A stretch of 64,000 bases of DNA from Pseudomonas sp. BMS12 (GCF_001592875.1 NZ_LSOF01000005.1:524059-588058), one strand, 5' to 3'. Numbered from the stretch's first letter, positions 48,507 to 58,241 are shown. Program-made: numbers and translations. Notes: generated by a model not told the origin, from the sequence alone.

Positions 48507-51164
48507 TCAAGCCAGGCTCTTGCTGACCACTTCGTAGACATCGCTGGACAGTTCGCCACTGGCCAGGATGCGCTCCAGTTCGCCACGCATCAGCGCCTGA
48601 CGCTGCTCGCCGTACTTGCGCCAGCGGGTTAGCGGAGCCAGCAGGCGCGAGGCGATCTGCGGGTTGAGGGCGTTGAGGGTGATTACCTGGTCGGCCAGGA
48701 AGCGGTAGCCGCTGCCGTCCAGGGCGTGGAAGTTGACCAGGTTCTGCCCGGCGAAGGCGCCGATCAGCGCACGCACCTTGTTCGGGTTCTTCAGGGTGAA
48801 GGCCGGGTGCTGCATCAGCGCCTGCACACGGGCCAGGCCGCCCGGCAGGGTGCTGGCGGCCTGCACGCTGAACCATTGGTCCATGACCAGGGCGTTGTCC
48901 TTGAAGTGCTCGGCGAAGGCCTTGAGCGCATCGGCGCGCTCGGTCTCGAACGGCGAATTGACCAGCACCGCCAGGGCGGTCAGGCGCTCGGTCATGTTGT
49001 CGCAGGCTTCGTACTGCTCCAGGGTCGCCGCCAGCACTTCCGGCTTGCCCGTGAGCATCAGGTAGGACAGCGCGATGTTCTGCAGGCTGCGCCGGGCGAA
49101 GTGCGTGGACTCGGCCACATAGGCGTTGGCACGCGACTGCTCGCGATTGCTCTGATAGCGCGCCCACAACGGCTCGCACAGCGCCTTGGCCAGCTCGGCA
49201 CGGGCAAATTCGCGGGCAATGTGGATGGCGTCGACATCGGCCACCTCGCTGATCTCGGTCAGGTAGCCCTCGCCCGGCAACGAAAGCATCTCAGCGACCA
49301 TGGCCTGATCCAGGCTGTCGTCCTCCAGCACGCTGCGCAGCGCGGTGACCAGGCGCTGATCCAGCACCAGCGGCTCGCCACGCTGCTGTTGGCCGATCAG
49401 CTCCTGCAGTACCTGCACGGACAACTGCTGGCCGGCCTCCCAACGGTTGAAGCCATCGGAATCGTGCTGCATGAGGAACATCAGCTGGTCGCGACCATAG
49501 GGGAAGCTCAGCTTGACCGGCGCACTGAAACCCCGCAGCAGCGACGGCAGCGGCTGTGCGGCGACATCGACGAAGGTGAAGCACTGCTCGGCCTCGGTCA
49601 CCGATAGCACACGACTGGTGCCCATCGCAGCGCCCTCACCCTGCAAGCGCAGCGGCAGATCGTTGCCCTGGGCGTCGAGCAGCCCCAGCTCGACCGGGAT
49701 CACGAACGGCAGCTTCTCGCTCTGCCCTGGCGTCGCCGGACAGGTCTGACTGAACGTCAGGGTGTAGGTCTTGGCTGCCGCGTCGTAGCGTTCAGCGACC
49801 GCCAAGCGCGGCGTGCCGGCCTGGGTGTACCAGCGTTTGAACTGGGTCAGGTCCTGACCACTGGCGTCTTCCATGGCCTTGACGAAATCGTCGCAGGTTA
49901 CGGCCTGGCCATCGTGGCGCTCGAAGTACAGGTCCGAGCCCTTGCGGAAGGTTTCAGCGCCGAGCAGGGTGTGGATCATGCGCAGCACTTCCGAGCCCTT
50001 CTCGTAGACGGTCAGGGTGTAGAAGTTGGAGATTTCCATGAAGGCGTCCGGACGCACCGGGTGGGCCATCGGGCCGGCGTCCTCGGCGAACTGGTGGGTG
50101 CGCAGGTAGGCCACGTCCTCGATGCGCTTGACCGTGCGCGAGTTCATGTCGGCGCTGAACTCGGCATCGCGGAACACGGTGAAACCTTCCTTGAGCGACA
50201 GCTGGAACCAGTCGCGGCAGGTTACGCGGTTACCCGACCAGTTGTGGAAGTACTCGTGGGCCACCACCGCCTCGACGCGCTGGTGGGCGGCGTCGGTGGC
50301 CGTCTCGGCCTTGGCCAGCACGCAGCTGGAGTTGAAGATGTTGAGGCCCTTGTTCTCCATGGCACCCATGTTGAAGTCGTTGACCGCGACGATCATGAAG
50401 ATGTCCAGGTCGTACTCGCGCCCGTACACCTCCTCGTCCCACTTCATCGACTTCTTCAGGCTGTCCATGGCGTGCTGCACCTTGTCGATGTTCTCCGGCT
50501 CGACATAGATGCGCAGGGTGACTTCGCGCTCGCTCATGGTGGTGAAGCGGTCCTCTACGCACCAGAGGTCACCGGCGACCAGGGCGAACAGGTAGGCCGG
50601 CTTCTTGAACGGGTCCTCCCAGGTCGCCCAATGGCGGCCACCCTCCTCGCTGCCGCTGGCAATCGGGTTGCCGTTGGACAGCAGCACCGGATAGCTGTGC
50701 TGCTCGGCGCTCAGCGTGGTGGTGAACTTGCTCATCACGTCCGGGCGATCGAGGTAGTAGGTGATCTTGCGGAAGCCCTCGGCCTCGCACTGGGTGCAGA
50801 ACATGCCGCTGGACTTGTACAGGCCTTCCAGCGCGGTGTTGCTCTCCGGGTGGATGCGCACGCTGCTGTCGATGACGAAGCTCGGCTGAGTCGGCTGCAG
50901 GGTCAGGTGGCTGTCGCTGAGCTGGTAGTCGGAGGCAGCAAGCTCGCGATCATCCAGAGCCACGCTGATCAGCTCCAGCTGCTGGCCATCGAGCACCAGC
51001 GGCGGCAAACCGGCGCCGGCCTCGGGATTGCGGCGCATCACCAGCTGGGCATGCACCAGGGTGTGGTCCTCGAACAGCTCGAAGGTCAGGTGGGTCTCGT
51101 CGATCAGGTAATCCGGCACCTGATAGTCCTTGAGGTAGATCATCTTCGGCTGTTCGGTACGCAT
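48507..51164 (-). CDS. pepN: Aminopeptidase N
   Basis: An 885-aa M1 zinc metallopeptidase. It has the substrate motif MGAMENKGLNIF (GAMEN) and, about 35 residues on, the zinc motif VVAHEYFHNWSGNRVTCRDW (HExxH-x18-E, near residue 300). Then comes the Ig-like domain and the C-terminal helical domain (ALIGAFAGQNLVNFHALDGSGYRFLADQV). It removes N-terminal residues from peptides in the cytosol. The start at 51164 gives MRTEQPKMIYLKDYQ. DUF2797 lies 13 bp upstream. Confidence 0.96.
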   Translation of the reverse strand: MRTEQPKMIYLKDYQVPDYLIDETHLTFELFEDHTLVHAQLVMRRNPEAGAGLPPLVLDGQQLELISVALDDRELAASDYQLSDSHLTLQPTQPSFVIDSSVRIHPESNTALEGLYKSSGMFCTQCEAEGFRKITYYLDRPDVMSKFTTTLSAEQHSYPVLLSNGNPIASGSEEGGRHWATWEDPFKKPAYLFALVAGDLWCVEDRFTTMSEREVTLRIYVEPENIDKVQHAMDSLKKSMKWDEEVYGREYDLDIFMIVAVNDFNMGAMENKGLNIFNSSCVLAKAETATDAAHQRVEAVVAHEYFHNWSGNRVTCRDWFQLSLKEGFTVFRDAEFSADMNSRTVKRIEDVAYLRTHQFAEDAGPMAHPVRPDAFMEISNFYTLTVYEKGSEVLRMIHTLLGAETFRKGSDLYFERHDGQAVTCDDFVKAMEDASGQDLTQFKRWYTQAGTPRLAVAERYDAAAKTYTLTFSQTCPATPGQSEKLPFVIPVELGLLDAQGNDLPLRLQGEGAAMGTSRVLSVTEAEQCFTFVDVAAQPLPSLLRGFSAPVKLSFPYGRDQLMFLMQHDSDGFNRWEAGQQLSVQVLQELIGQQQRGEPLVLDQRLVTALRSVLEDDSLDQAMVAEMLSLPGEGYLTEISEVADVDAIHIAREFARAELAKALCEPLWARYQSNREQSRANAYVAESTHFARRSLQNIALSYLMLTGKPEVLAATLEQYEACDNMTERLTALAVLVNSPFETERADALKAFAEHFKDNALVMDQWFSVQAASTLPGGLARVQALMQHPAFTLKNPNKVRALIGAFAGQNLVNFHALDGSGYRFLADQVITLNALNPQIASRLLAPLTRWRKYGEQRQALMRGELERILASGELSSDVYEVVSKSLA

Positions 51165-51177
51165 GGCTTGTGGCCCC

Positions 51178-52017
51178 TTATTCGGAATGTACGGCGACCT
51201 GGTAGGCCGTGTATTTGCGCAGGTTGATCACACCAGTGTCGAGGATCAGGTACTGGCCCTTGATGCCCTTGAGAATACCCTCCACCACCGGGGTTTTCTC
51301 CAGATCGTGACTGGCGACCTTGGTCGGATAGGCCTCGACCGGATAGCGGATCTCCAGCACCTCGACATCGCTGACCGGCTGGATCGCCTGCAGGCCGAAG
51401 CGCTGCTGCAGTGCTTCGATACCCTCGGCGCAGCTGGCCAGCAGCTCATCGCGAATGGCCGGCAGATCGAGCGGCGCGGCGTCGCCTTTGAGCAGCGCGC
51501 GCCAGTTGGTCTTGTCCGCCACCTGGGTGCGCAGCAGGTCCTCGACGAAGCCGGACTGCTGGCGGGTGGCGACGCGGAAGATCGGCAGCGCCTGGCTGGC
51601 GCCCTGGTCGAGCCAGCGGGTGGGAATCTGGCTGGCGCGGGTGATGCCGACCTTGATCCCCGAGGAGTTGGCCAGGTAGACCACATGATCGGTCATGCAG
51701 AACTGCTCGCCCCAGCTCGGCTCGCGACAGGTGCCGGCGTCGTAGTGGCAGCGCTCCGGGCTCATGATGCAGCTATCGCATTGCGCCAGCTTGGTGAAAC
51801 AGGGATAGCAGTAACCCTGGGCGAAGCTCTTCTTGGTCTTGCGCCCGCAGTGGCTGCAATGGATGGCGCCGAGAAACTCCAGACGCACACGCTTGCCCAG
51901 CAGCGGGTTGACCGGCACTTCCTGCTCGTCCAGGCGAAAGGCGTACTGCGCCGTCTCGCCCAGGCGCACCGCCATTTTGCTTAGTGCGCCGCGGCCCAGC
52001 TCGTTCAATTCACTCAT
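51178..52017 (-). CDS. DUF2797 zinc-binding protein
   Basis: A 279-aa protein. Cysteine pairs in IHCSHCGRKTKKSFAQGYCYPCFTKLAQCDSC, with further CHYDAGTC, suggest two zinc sites. The middle HVVYLANSSGIKVGITRASQIPTRWLDQGASQA resembles the GIY-YIG-like start of DUF2797. The ATG at 52017 overlaps the yeaC stop codon; the long open frame upstream is the yeaC region in another frame. It is encoded between yeaC and pepN, a common Pseudomonas order. Function unknown, possibly RNA- or DNA-binding. Confidence 0.85.
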   Translation of the reverse strand: MSELNELGRGALSKMAVRLGETAQYAFRLDEQEVPVNPLLGKRVRLEFLGAIHCSHCGRKTKKSFAQGYCYPCFTKLAQCDSCIMSPERCHYDAGTCREPSWGEQFCMTDHVVYLANSSGIKVGITRASQIPTRWLDQGASQALPIFRVATRQQSGFVEDLLRTQVADKTNWRALLKGDAAPLDLPAIRDELLASCAEGIEALQQRFGLQAIQPVSDVEVLEIRYPVEAYPTKVASHDLEKTPVVEGILKGIKGQYLILDTGVINLRKYTAYQVAVHSE

Positions 52018-52280
52018 CAGTGCAGGGTATCGCTGGACTTGAACAGGAGGTTGGGGATCGGCTCGGCGTGCGACTGGCACTCCTGCGGGCCCATGTAACC
52101 GGTGCGCTCTTCTTCGGGCAGGTTCTGGATTTCCCAGGCGATCATGGCCTGCAGCGACAGCTCCTTCTGCTCCTGAGTGAGCTTGCGGCCGTCCGGCCAC
52201 TTGCCGATTTCCACCGCCAGCTTGAGGCTCTGGTAGATCTCGGGGGTGATGTTCTCGATCATTTCGGCAAAGGACGACAT
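52017..52280 (-). CDS. YeaC family protein (DUF1315)
   Basis: An 87-aa soluble protein: MSSFAEMIENITPEIYQSLKLAVEIGKWPDGRKLTQEQKELSLQAMIAWE, with a C-terminal GYMGPQECQSH. This matches the YeaC/DUF1315 family of unknown role. GGAG lies 6 nt before the ATG at 52280. It shares 1 nt with the DUF2797 start. Confidence 0.88.
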   Translation of the reverse strand: MSSFAEMIENITPEIYQSLKLAVEIGKWPDGRKLTQEQKELSLQAMIAWEIQNLPEEERTGYMGPQECQSHAEPIPNLLFKSSDTLH

Positions 52281-52320
52281 TGCGGGCTCCGACAACGGAA
52301 AGCTAAACAGGTCGGCAAGT

Positions 52321-53187
52321 TTACCGGCGCAGACGCGCCAGCGCACCGCCGATCAGGCCAGTGGCACACCCCGCCAGCAGGCCACCGACGTGCGCAGCAT
52401 TGGCGATGGCGCCGAAGCCCAGCGTGTCGATCACCCCGCTCAGGCAAACCACCAGCCACACCAGCATCATCACCAGCACGCCACGCGGCAACACGTAGGC
52501 CGGGGTCGGCGCCAGCAGCTGGAAGATCCAGCAATGGCCAAGCAGACCGTAGAGCACGCCGGACAAGCCGCCAAACAGCGAAGGGCCACCGAACCAGAAC
52601 TGCGCCAGATTGGACAGCAGCCCCTGCAGCAGGGTCAGGCCCAGCAACATCAGGCTGCCCTGGCGAGCCTCGATGCGCCGCCCCAGCTCCCAGTACCACA
52701 AGCTGTTCATCGCCAAGTGGAGCAGACCGAAGTGCAACAGCATCGGCGTGAACAGGCGCCACCACTGCCCGGCGTACAGCGTCTCCAGCCAGGGCTGGAA
52801 ATACAGGTAGTCGCCCTGGATATGGAAGTCCTGAAAGCTCAGCCAGCGAATCGTCGCGAAGTTGCTACCGCCCAGGGTAATCGCCGCCACCAGCAGGGTC
52901 AGCAGCAGTACAGCGGCGGTCAGCGGGCTGGCCTTGAGCTGCGCGAGAAAGCCTGGCCGGGCCTGCGCGCTGGCCGCCGGGGTCGGCAACTCCGCCTCGC
53001 CCGCTCCTTGCGGATAGCGCAGATACAACCCGCGTACCTGTTCGGCCAGTGGCTCACCCGGCACCCAGAGCACCTGCTCGCCTGCCTCCTCGCTAACCCG
53101 GTGCGGCACCTGCAGGCGCCGCAACAGGGCGACGAAACCACTGAGATCTTCGGCCAAAGGTCGGCGCAAGGCTTGTACAACACTCAT
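52321..53187 (-). CDS. Rhomboid intramembrane serine protease (GlpG-like)
   Basis: A 288-aa protein. An N-terminal cytosolic domain (about 1-85) is followed by six transmembrane helices. The catalytic Ser lies in FGGLSGVLYGLLG (GLSG) in TM4, the His in ANAAHVGGLLAG in TM6, and HLAMNSLWYWELG is in TM2. It cleaves membrane proteins within the bilayer. It overlaps the phosphoesterase gene by 4 nt. Confidence 0.92.
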   Translation of the reverse strand: MSVVQALRRPLAEDLSGFVALLRRLQVPHRVSEEAGEQVLWVPGEPLAEQVRGLYLRYPQGAGEAELPTPAASAQARPGFLAQLKASPLTAAVLLLTLLVAAITLGGSNFATIRWLSFQDFHIQGDYLYFQPWLETLYAGQWWRLFTPMLLHFGLLHLAMNSLWYWELGRRIEARQGSLMLLGLTLLQGLLSNLAQFWFGGPSLFGGLSGVLYGLLGHCWIFQLLAPTPAYVLPRGVLVMMLVWLVVCLSGVIDTLGFGAIANAAHVGGLLAGCATGLIGGALARLRR

Positions 53188-54158
53188 CGCGGCGCCTCCG
53201 GACGCTCAACTTCAACCCAGACGAACTTGCCGGGATCGAGACGGTTTTCCTGATCCAGCCGATAGGCCACCAGCTTGCCGTACATCACCGCGCTGTAGTC
53301 CAGGCAGGCCAGATTGGCGCGAATCGGCCCCGGCTGGCCACGCCGCCAGTAGTGGCCGACGAATAGCAGCGGCTCGTCGGCGCCGTACTGCAGCAGGCGA
53401 CTCTTCTCGCCCTCCGGTAGCGGCAGCCTGGCCACCTCGTCAGGCAAGGCATCCGGCTGGAACACCACGTCGCCGTAGGTTTGCGGGTCTTCCTCCCAGA
53501 ACTTGGTGCGGAAGTGCGCACGCGGGAAGCCCTCGTCGCTGGTCAGGGTCAGGCCCAGCGGCAGGCGCATATCGGTGCCCCGCAGCAGGCGCTCGAACAC
53601 CCGGTTGGCGAAGCTGCCGGCCACGGCCGAAGCCTCGACGAAGGCGCGATCGACCCTGCCGCCGCCGTGCATGCGCTGCAGTCCGGCAATCAGCTCGTTG
53701 TCCCAGCAGGCGTGCACCAGGCGGAAACGCCCGGCATCGATGAACAGCGGCAACTGCTGGAACCAGCCCAGAAAGTCGTGCCAGTCACCCGGATGCTGCT
53801 CGAACTGGCGAAAGGTCTGCAGCAGCAGGCGCTCGTGCCGCGCGGTGTGCTCGCGCACGTATTGGCGGCCGCTGGCCACGGGCGCCTCGATATGCCAGCC
53901 AAGCGCGTTGTACTCGTGGTTGCCCATGATGCACAGGGCCTGGCCGGCCTCGACCATGGCGTGTACCAGGTGCAGCGCCTCGCGCACCCGCGGGCCACGG
54001 TCGATGATATCGCCGAGAAACAGCGCCATGCGCTGCGGATGGCGCCAGACGCCGCCCTGCTGGCGATAACCCATCTGCTCCAGCAATCGCTCCAGGCTGC
54101 GGGCGCAACCATGCACGTCGCCGATCAGGTCATAGCCGCGGGCGGAATCGATTTCCAT
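53184..54158 (-). CDS. Metallophosphoesterase (PrpE/ApaH-like)
   Basis: A 324-aa phosphatase with the calcineurin-like motifs in order: DLIGDVHGCARSLE, ALFLGDIIDRGPRVREAL, MGNHEYNALGWH and FVGHYWR. All metal-binding residues are present. It probably hydrolyses phosphate esters, either diadenosine-tetraphosphate-like or phosphoprotein substrates. The ATG at 54158 overlaps the end of nadK. An ATG five codons earlier is possible. Confidence 0.9.
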   Translation of the reverse strand: MEIDSARGYDLIGDVHGCARSLERLLEQMGYRQQGGVWRHPQRMALFLGDIIDRGPRVREALHLVHAMVEAGQALCIMGNHEYNALGWHIEAPVASGRQYVREHTARHERLLLQTFRQFEQHPGDWHDFLGWFQQLPLFIDAGRFRLVHACWDNELIAGLQRMHGGGRVDRAFVEASAVAGSFANRVFERLLRGTDMRLPLGLTLTSDEGFPRAHFRTKFWEEDPQTYGDVVFQPDALPDEVARLPLPEGEKSRLLQYGADEPLLFVGHYWRRGQPGPIRANLACLDYSAVMYGKLVAYRLDQENRLDPGKFVWVEVERPEAPR

Positions 54159-54159
54159 G

Positions 54160-55047
54160 TCAGTCGTGCCCACCGAGCCGGCTGCTCCAGCCGAGCTTGG
54201 TGCGGCAGGCCTCGTAGTAGTTGTGGTCGAGCGGATGGATCAGGCGCAGCTTCTGCGGCTTCTTGGCCACCGTGATGGCGTCACCCGGCGCACAGGTGAA
54301 GTGGTTCTGCCCGTCGCAGGACACCAGCGGGTAGATCGGCAGGTCGTTGGCCACCACTATCTTCAGCTCGCTGTTGCCATCCACCACGATGGGGCGGCTG
54401 GACAGGGTATGCGGGTACATCGGCACGATGACGATGGCATCCAGTTTGGGATGCATGATCGGCCCGCCGGCGGACAGCGAGTAGGCGGTGGAGCCAGTCG
54501 GCGTGGCGACGATCAGGCCGTCGGCCTTCTGGCTGCTGACGAAGTGGCCGTCGATATAGATCTCGAACTCGATCATCTTGGTCGACTTGCCCGGGTGCAA
54601 CACCACATCGTTGAGCGCATCGCCCTTGCCGATCGCCTCGCCATTACGGCGCACCTCGGCCTCCAGCAGGAAGCGGCTTTCCTCGAGGAAGCGCCCGTCC
54701 AGCACCTCGGCCACCTTCACTTCCAGCTCGTCCGGCTTGATGTCGGTGAGAAAACCCAGGCTGCCACGGTTGATGCCCAGCACCGGGATCTTGTGCCGGG
54801 CCAGGGCTCGCGCGGCGCCGAGGATACTGCCGTCACCGCCCACGACGATAACCAGGTCGCAGACCTCGCCGAGAATCTTGCGTGAACAGGTCTGCATGCC
54901 GTGGCCAGGCAACACCTCGGCGATGGTGTCTTCGAGAATCACATGCAGATGGCGCTCGAGCAGAAAGGTCTTCAGGCGGCGAATGGTATCGAGCACCTGA
55001 GCGCTGCCCAGCCGACCGATGATGCCGATATTGCGAAATTGCTCCAT
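54160..55047 (-). CDS. nadK: NAD kinase
   Basis: A 295-aa cytosolic kinase with the GGDGS motif (VVGGDGSILGAAR, near residue 69), GINRGSLGFLTDI, the NE-D equivalent GDALNDVVLHPG, and DGLIVATPTGSTAYSLSAGGPI. It makes NADP from NAD. It is first in a unit with the phosphoesterase and rhomboid genes on the minus strand, divergent from DUF1853. Confidence 0.95.
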   Translation of the reverse strand: MEQFRNIGIIGRLGSAQVLDTIRRLKTFLLERHLHVILEDTIAEVLPGHGMQTCSRKILGEVCDLVIVVGGDGSILGAARALARHKIPVLGINRGSLGFLTDIKPDELEVKVAEVLDGRFLEESRFLLEAEVRRNGEAIGKGDALNDVVLHPGKSTKMIEFEIYIDGHFVSSQKADGLIVATPTGSTAYSLSAGGPIMHPKLDAIVIVPMYPHTLSSRPIVVDGNSELKIVVANDLPIYPLVSCDGQNHFTCAPGDAITVAKKPQKLRLIHPLDHNYYEACRTKLGWSSRLGGHD

Positions 55048-55151
55048 GGGGCGCTCTGCAACGGGGGAGAATTGCCCGGATTATGGGCGAAAGGCCGTGG
55101 CAGCAGCAAACCAGGCTGTTGTGCCGCCAGCGCTGACACTATGCTCGGCCC

Positions 55152-56084
55152 ATGCATATCCTCGACTCGCTGCTCGACCAACTGCGCCAGCCCCAGGTCC
55201 GCGACCTGGCCTGGACCCTGCTTTCACCGGGGCTGCTGGCCAGCGGCCAACTGCCCCTGCGTCACCCGTTGGCGGCCAGCCTGTGGCAGCGCGAACCGCA
55301 GACACTGGCCGACTGGTTGCTGCAACAGGAAAACGACAGCGCCGCGCTGCAACAATACCTGAGCCAAGGTTCCAAGCGTCTCGGCCGCTATTACGAGCGG
55401 CTCTGGCAATTCGCCCTGGCAGCCGCGCCGGATATCGAACTACTGGCCGCCAACATCCCGGTGCGCGAGGGCGGGCACACCCTGGGCGAACTGGACCTGC
55501 TGCTGCGCGATGCCGAGGGCGTGCACCACCTGGAACTGGCGATCAAGCTCTACCTGGGACCGGAACATGACGCGGGTGAGGATGCCGCCAACTGGCTGGG
55601 ACCGGCCAGCGAAGACCGCCTGGGCCTGAAACTGGCACACCTGGCCAATCACCAGCTGCCGCTGTCCGCCAGCCCCGCCGGACGCGCAACACTGGCGCAA
55701 CTGAGTGAAACACCGCCTCAGGCCGCAGCCTGGCTCGCTGGCTACCTGTTCTATCCCTGGCGCGACGCTTGCGTCAGCCCAACCGGCAGCGCCGTTAGCC
55801 ACTTGCGCGGACGCTGGCTGCATCGACACGACTGGCCACAACTGGCGAACAGCCAACAGACCTGGCAGCCACTACCCCGCCACGCCTGGCTGGCCCCGGC
55901 ACATCTCGAAGAGGCACAGCTGTGGCCGGCCGAACGCCTGGCGCAGTGGTTCGAACAACTGCCCGCATGGGCGCCAGCCCAGTTACTGGTGAGACTGCAA
56001 CAAAGGGCAGATGGTGACTGGCGGGAGTGCGAACGCATGTTCCTGGTCAACGACCAGTGGCCCCTCGCCGCGCCTCAACCCTGA
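55152..56084 (+). CDS. DUF1853 family protein
   Basis: A 310-aa soluble protein. It has the DUF1853 marks RLGRYYERLWQFAL, GELDLLLRDAEGVHHLELAIKLYLG and LFYPW, and ends in a W-rich region. The GELD...E-x-K pattern recalls PD-(D/E)xK nuclease folds, so nuclease-like ancestry is possible. It is divergent from nadK and convergent with the cNMP-rhodanese gene, 1 bp apart. Confidence 0.85.
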   Translation: MHILDSLLDQLRQPQVRDLAWTLLSPGLLASGQLPLRHPLAASLWQREPQTLADWLLQQENDSAALQQYLSQGSKRLGRYYERLWQFALAAAPDIELLAANIPVREGGHTLGELDLLLRDAEGVHHLELAIKLYLGPEHDAGEDAANWLGPASEDRLGLKLAHLANHQLPLSASPAGRATLAQLSETPPQAAAWLAGYLFYPWRDACVSPTGSAVSHLRGRWLHRHDWPQLANSQQTWQPLPRHAWLAPAHLEEAQLWPAERLAQWFEQLPAWAPAQLLVRLQQRADGDWRECERMFLVNDQWPLAAPQP

Positions 56085-56085
56085 G

Positions 56086-57195
56086 CTAGTGGCTGCGCTC
56101 GGTGCGCCCGCCGGAACGTGCCAGATAGCCAGGGCCACTCTCGCACAGCAGGCCTGCACGCTGGATGGCCGGCAGAGCATCCAGGCCTTCACGTAGGGCA
56201 TAGGCGGCAAAACCCAGCTGGGACAGCAGGAACACCGCGCTGGCACTGCGCTTGCCGCTGTCGCAATAACACAGGTAAGTGCGCGCCGGATCCAGCAGGC
56301 GTGTCTTCAGGCGCAGCAGGTGCAGCGGCATATTCAGCGCCTGCGGGGCATGAGCCTGCTCGTACTCCGGTTGCAGGCGCACATCCAGCCACTGGGCACC
56401 GTTCGACAGCAGGCGCGCAGCCTCGCCGAACGACACTTCGTCGACCACGGGTGCCTTGAGCAGGGCGAAGAAGTCCTGGCGATCCAGGCGCAGCACCACG
56501 CCCTCCTCGATCAGGGTCACGGTGGCATTGCGCGGCTGATCGGAAAGCAGCGCCTCCTCGCCGAAACAGGCACCTACCTCCAGCTCGGCCAGCACCTGGC
56601 GATTACCGCCGCCACTGCGGAACACCTCGGCACGGCCGCTCTTGAGGAAATAACAACAATCGCCGGCCTCGCCTTCGACCAGTACCCGACTTTCCGCAGG
56701 CAGGTCGATCGGATGCAACCGATCGAGCATCGCCCGTACATTGGCCGGCGGCACCTTGGCGAATAGCGGGTTCTGCAGCAGCCGCTCCAGCCACTCGATA
56801 TCCTCGCCACTGGCCTGTAGATCGAGCAGCAGATCCTGATAGGACAAGCGCCAGGTCAGCAGGCGATTCAGGGTGGCGCTATCCAGGGCCAGCACACTGA
56901 CATCCGTCAGTGCGCGCGCTTCATGCAAGCGCGGCAGGCTGGGCGACAACGGGTGGCAGCTGGCCTCACTGCCGGCTACCAGGTGCATTTCGCTCCCGGC
57001 CGCATCGCGCAGCAACAGTTCACCGGAGAGCAAATAGTACGTCGTGCGGGCCTGGTCGCCCTGACGGAACAGCAGCTGACCAGCCAACAGGGGCTGCGGT
57101 ACCAGCTGACTACGCAATTCGCGCCACTGCTGCTCGGACAGCACATTGAGCGGAGTGAAGCTGCGCAGCTGTTCAGGATTCAGCGGCTCGATCAT
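56086..57195 (-). CDS. Cyclic-nucleotide-binding domains fused to rhodanese
   Basis: A 369-aa protein. A first cNMP-like domain (about 20-120: LLAGQLLFRQGDQARTTYYLLSGELLL) is followed by a second (about 145-255: LVEGEAGDCCYFLKSGRAEVFR and GACFGEEALLSDQPRNATVTL). A C-terminal rhodanese domain holds WLDVRLQPEYEQAHAPQALNMPL and the active loop CDSGKRS with its Cys. It may link cyclic-nucleotide binding to sulphur transfer or oxidation. ATG 57195 has AAGGA 9 nt upstream; ATG 57213 is an alternative. Confidence 0.85.
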   Translation of the reverse strand: MIEPLNPEQLRSFTPLNVLSEQQWRELRSQLVPQPLLAGQLLFRQGDQARTTYYLLSGELLLRDAAGSEMHLVAGSEASCHPLSPSLPRLHEARALTDVSVLALDSATLNRLLTWRLSYQDLLLDLQASGEDIEWLERLLQNPLFAKVPPANVRAMLDRLHPIDLPAESRVLVEGEAGDCCYFLKSGRAEVFRSGGGNRQVLAELEVGACFGEEALLSDQPRNATVTLIEEGVVLRLDRQDFFALLKAPVVDEVSFGEAARLLSNGAQWLDVRLQPEYEQAHAPQALNMPLHLLRLKTRLLDPARTYLCYCDSGKRSASAVFLLSQLGFAAYALREGLDALPAIQRAGLLCESGPGYLARSGGRTERSH

Positions 57196-57226
57196 CGCAA
57201 CCAGTCCTTGCATTGTTCTTGTCGGT

Positions 57227-58171
57227 TCAATCGGCGGCGAGTGCCTGCAGGCGCGCAGCCATGGCCCTGCGTCCCTGCAATCCGCCGCTGTGCAGAAACA
57301 GCAGGCGGGTACCCGCAGCAAAGTAACCGGCCTCCACATGATCGCGCAATGCCAGCAGCGCCTTGCCGGTATACAGCGGCTCCAGAGGCAGGTCTGCGGC
57401 CCGCTCGCATTCGCCGATAAAACGCGCCAGCTGCGCATCCAGCTGGCCGAAACCGCCGCGACTGGCATCGAGCAGGCGGTAGCTCGCATCGGCCTGCCCC
57501 GCCGCCTGCAGTAAAGCGCTTATCTGCGGTGCCACGCCATGGCTGGCCGGCACCGCGCTGGCAACATGCACCGGGCGCGCCCCAGCCTCGGCCAGGATCA
57601 CACCAGCCGCGGTGGTACCGGTTCCAGCCGCCAGCCACCAGCCGTGGTAATCATCCCAGCCCAGAGCCGCCAACTGCTCCCGCGCCTGCGCGACTATCGC
57701 GCCACAGGCCAGCGCCGCTGGCAGGCCCAGGCCGCCCTCCGCCACCGGCCACAACTGCGGGTAAAGAGCCTGCCAGGGTTGCCAGAAGTCCTGCTGGTGG
57801 CGCTGCCGATAACCACCATAGCCCAGCCAGTGCAGGCGCATGCCGCAGGCCTGCAGGTCGCGTACTGTGGGGGTGTCCTGGGGCTCACCCCGCAGCAGGG
57901 CAACGGTCTCGAAGGAGAAGCGCTGCCCGGCAGCGGCCAGGGCATGCAGATGGTTGGAATGCGCACCACCCAGGCTGATCAGCCCTGCGGCACCCGCCCG
58001 CGCAGCCGCTTCGATATGCGGCTTGAGCTTGAACCACTTGTTGCCGCAGAGCAGCGGGTCGAGCAGGTCCAGGCGCAGAGCTGCCACCTCCACGCCGGCT
58101 CGCGCCAGCCAGTCGAACGGCAAGAGCTGCAGCGGCGCGCGGGGATTCCAGTCGGGAACGGCAATCGGCAT
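57227..58171 (-). CDS. PLP-dependent ACC deaminase / D-cysteine desulfhydrase-like enzyme
   Basis: A 314-aa fold-type II PLP enzyme. The PLP lysine lies in LCGNKWFKLKPHI (near residue 45), GGAHSNHLHALAAAG follows, the phosphate-binding glycine loop is AAGTGTTAAGVI, and PLYTGKALLALRD and FLHSGGLQG come near the C-terminus. The exact substrate (ACC or D-cysteine) cannot be set from the motifs. It is 31 bp upstream of the cNMP-rhodanese gene on the same strand, which hints at sulphur metabolism. Confidence 0.85.
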   Translation of the reverse strand: MPIAVPDWNPRAPLQLLPFDWLARAGVEVAALRLDLLDPLLCGNKWFKLKPHIEAAARAGAAGLISLGGAHSNHLHALAAAGQRFSFETVALLRGEPQDTPTVRDLQACGMRLHWLGYGGYRQRHQQDFWQPWQALYPQLWPVAEGGLGLPAALACGAIVAQAREQLAALGWDDYHGWWLAAGTGTTAAGVILAEAGARPVHVASAVPASHGVAPQISALLQAAGQADASYRLLDASRGGFGQLDAQLARFIGECERAADLPLEPLYTGKALLALRDHVEAGYFAAGTRLLFLHSGGLQGRRAMAARLQALAAD

Positions 58172-58241
58172 AGGGACTATGAGTGAGCGGACAACAGGGC
58201 GCGCATCATAGCCGGCGCGCCACCAGCAGAGGGTTTGAGCG

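Noticed and set aside
48263..48586. A 107-codon minus-strand frame after pepN
   Set aside because: Its first part overlaps pepN in another frame and no good start or ribosome-binding site exists after pepN. The peptide ending IPWDDKAAAK looks protein-like but cannot be supported as a gene.
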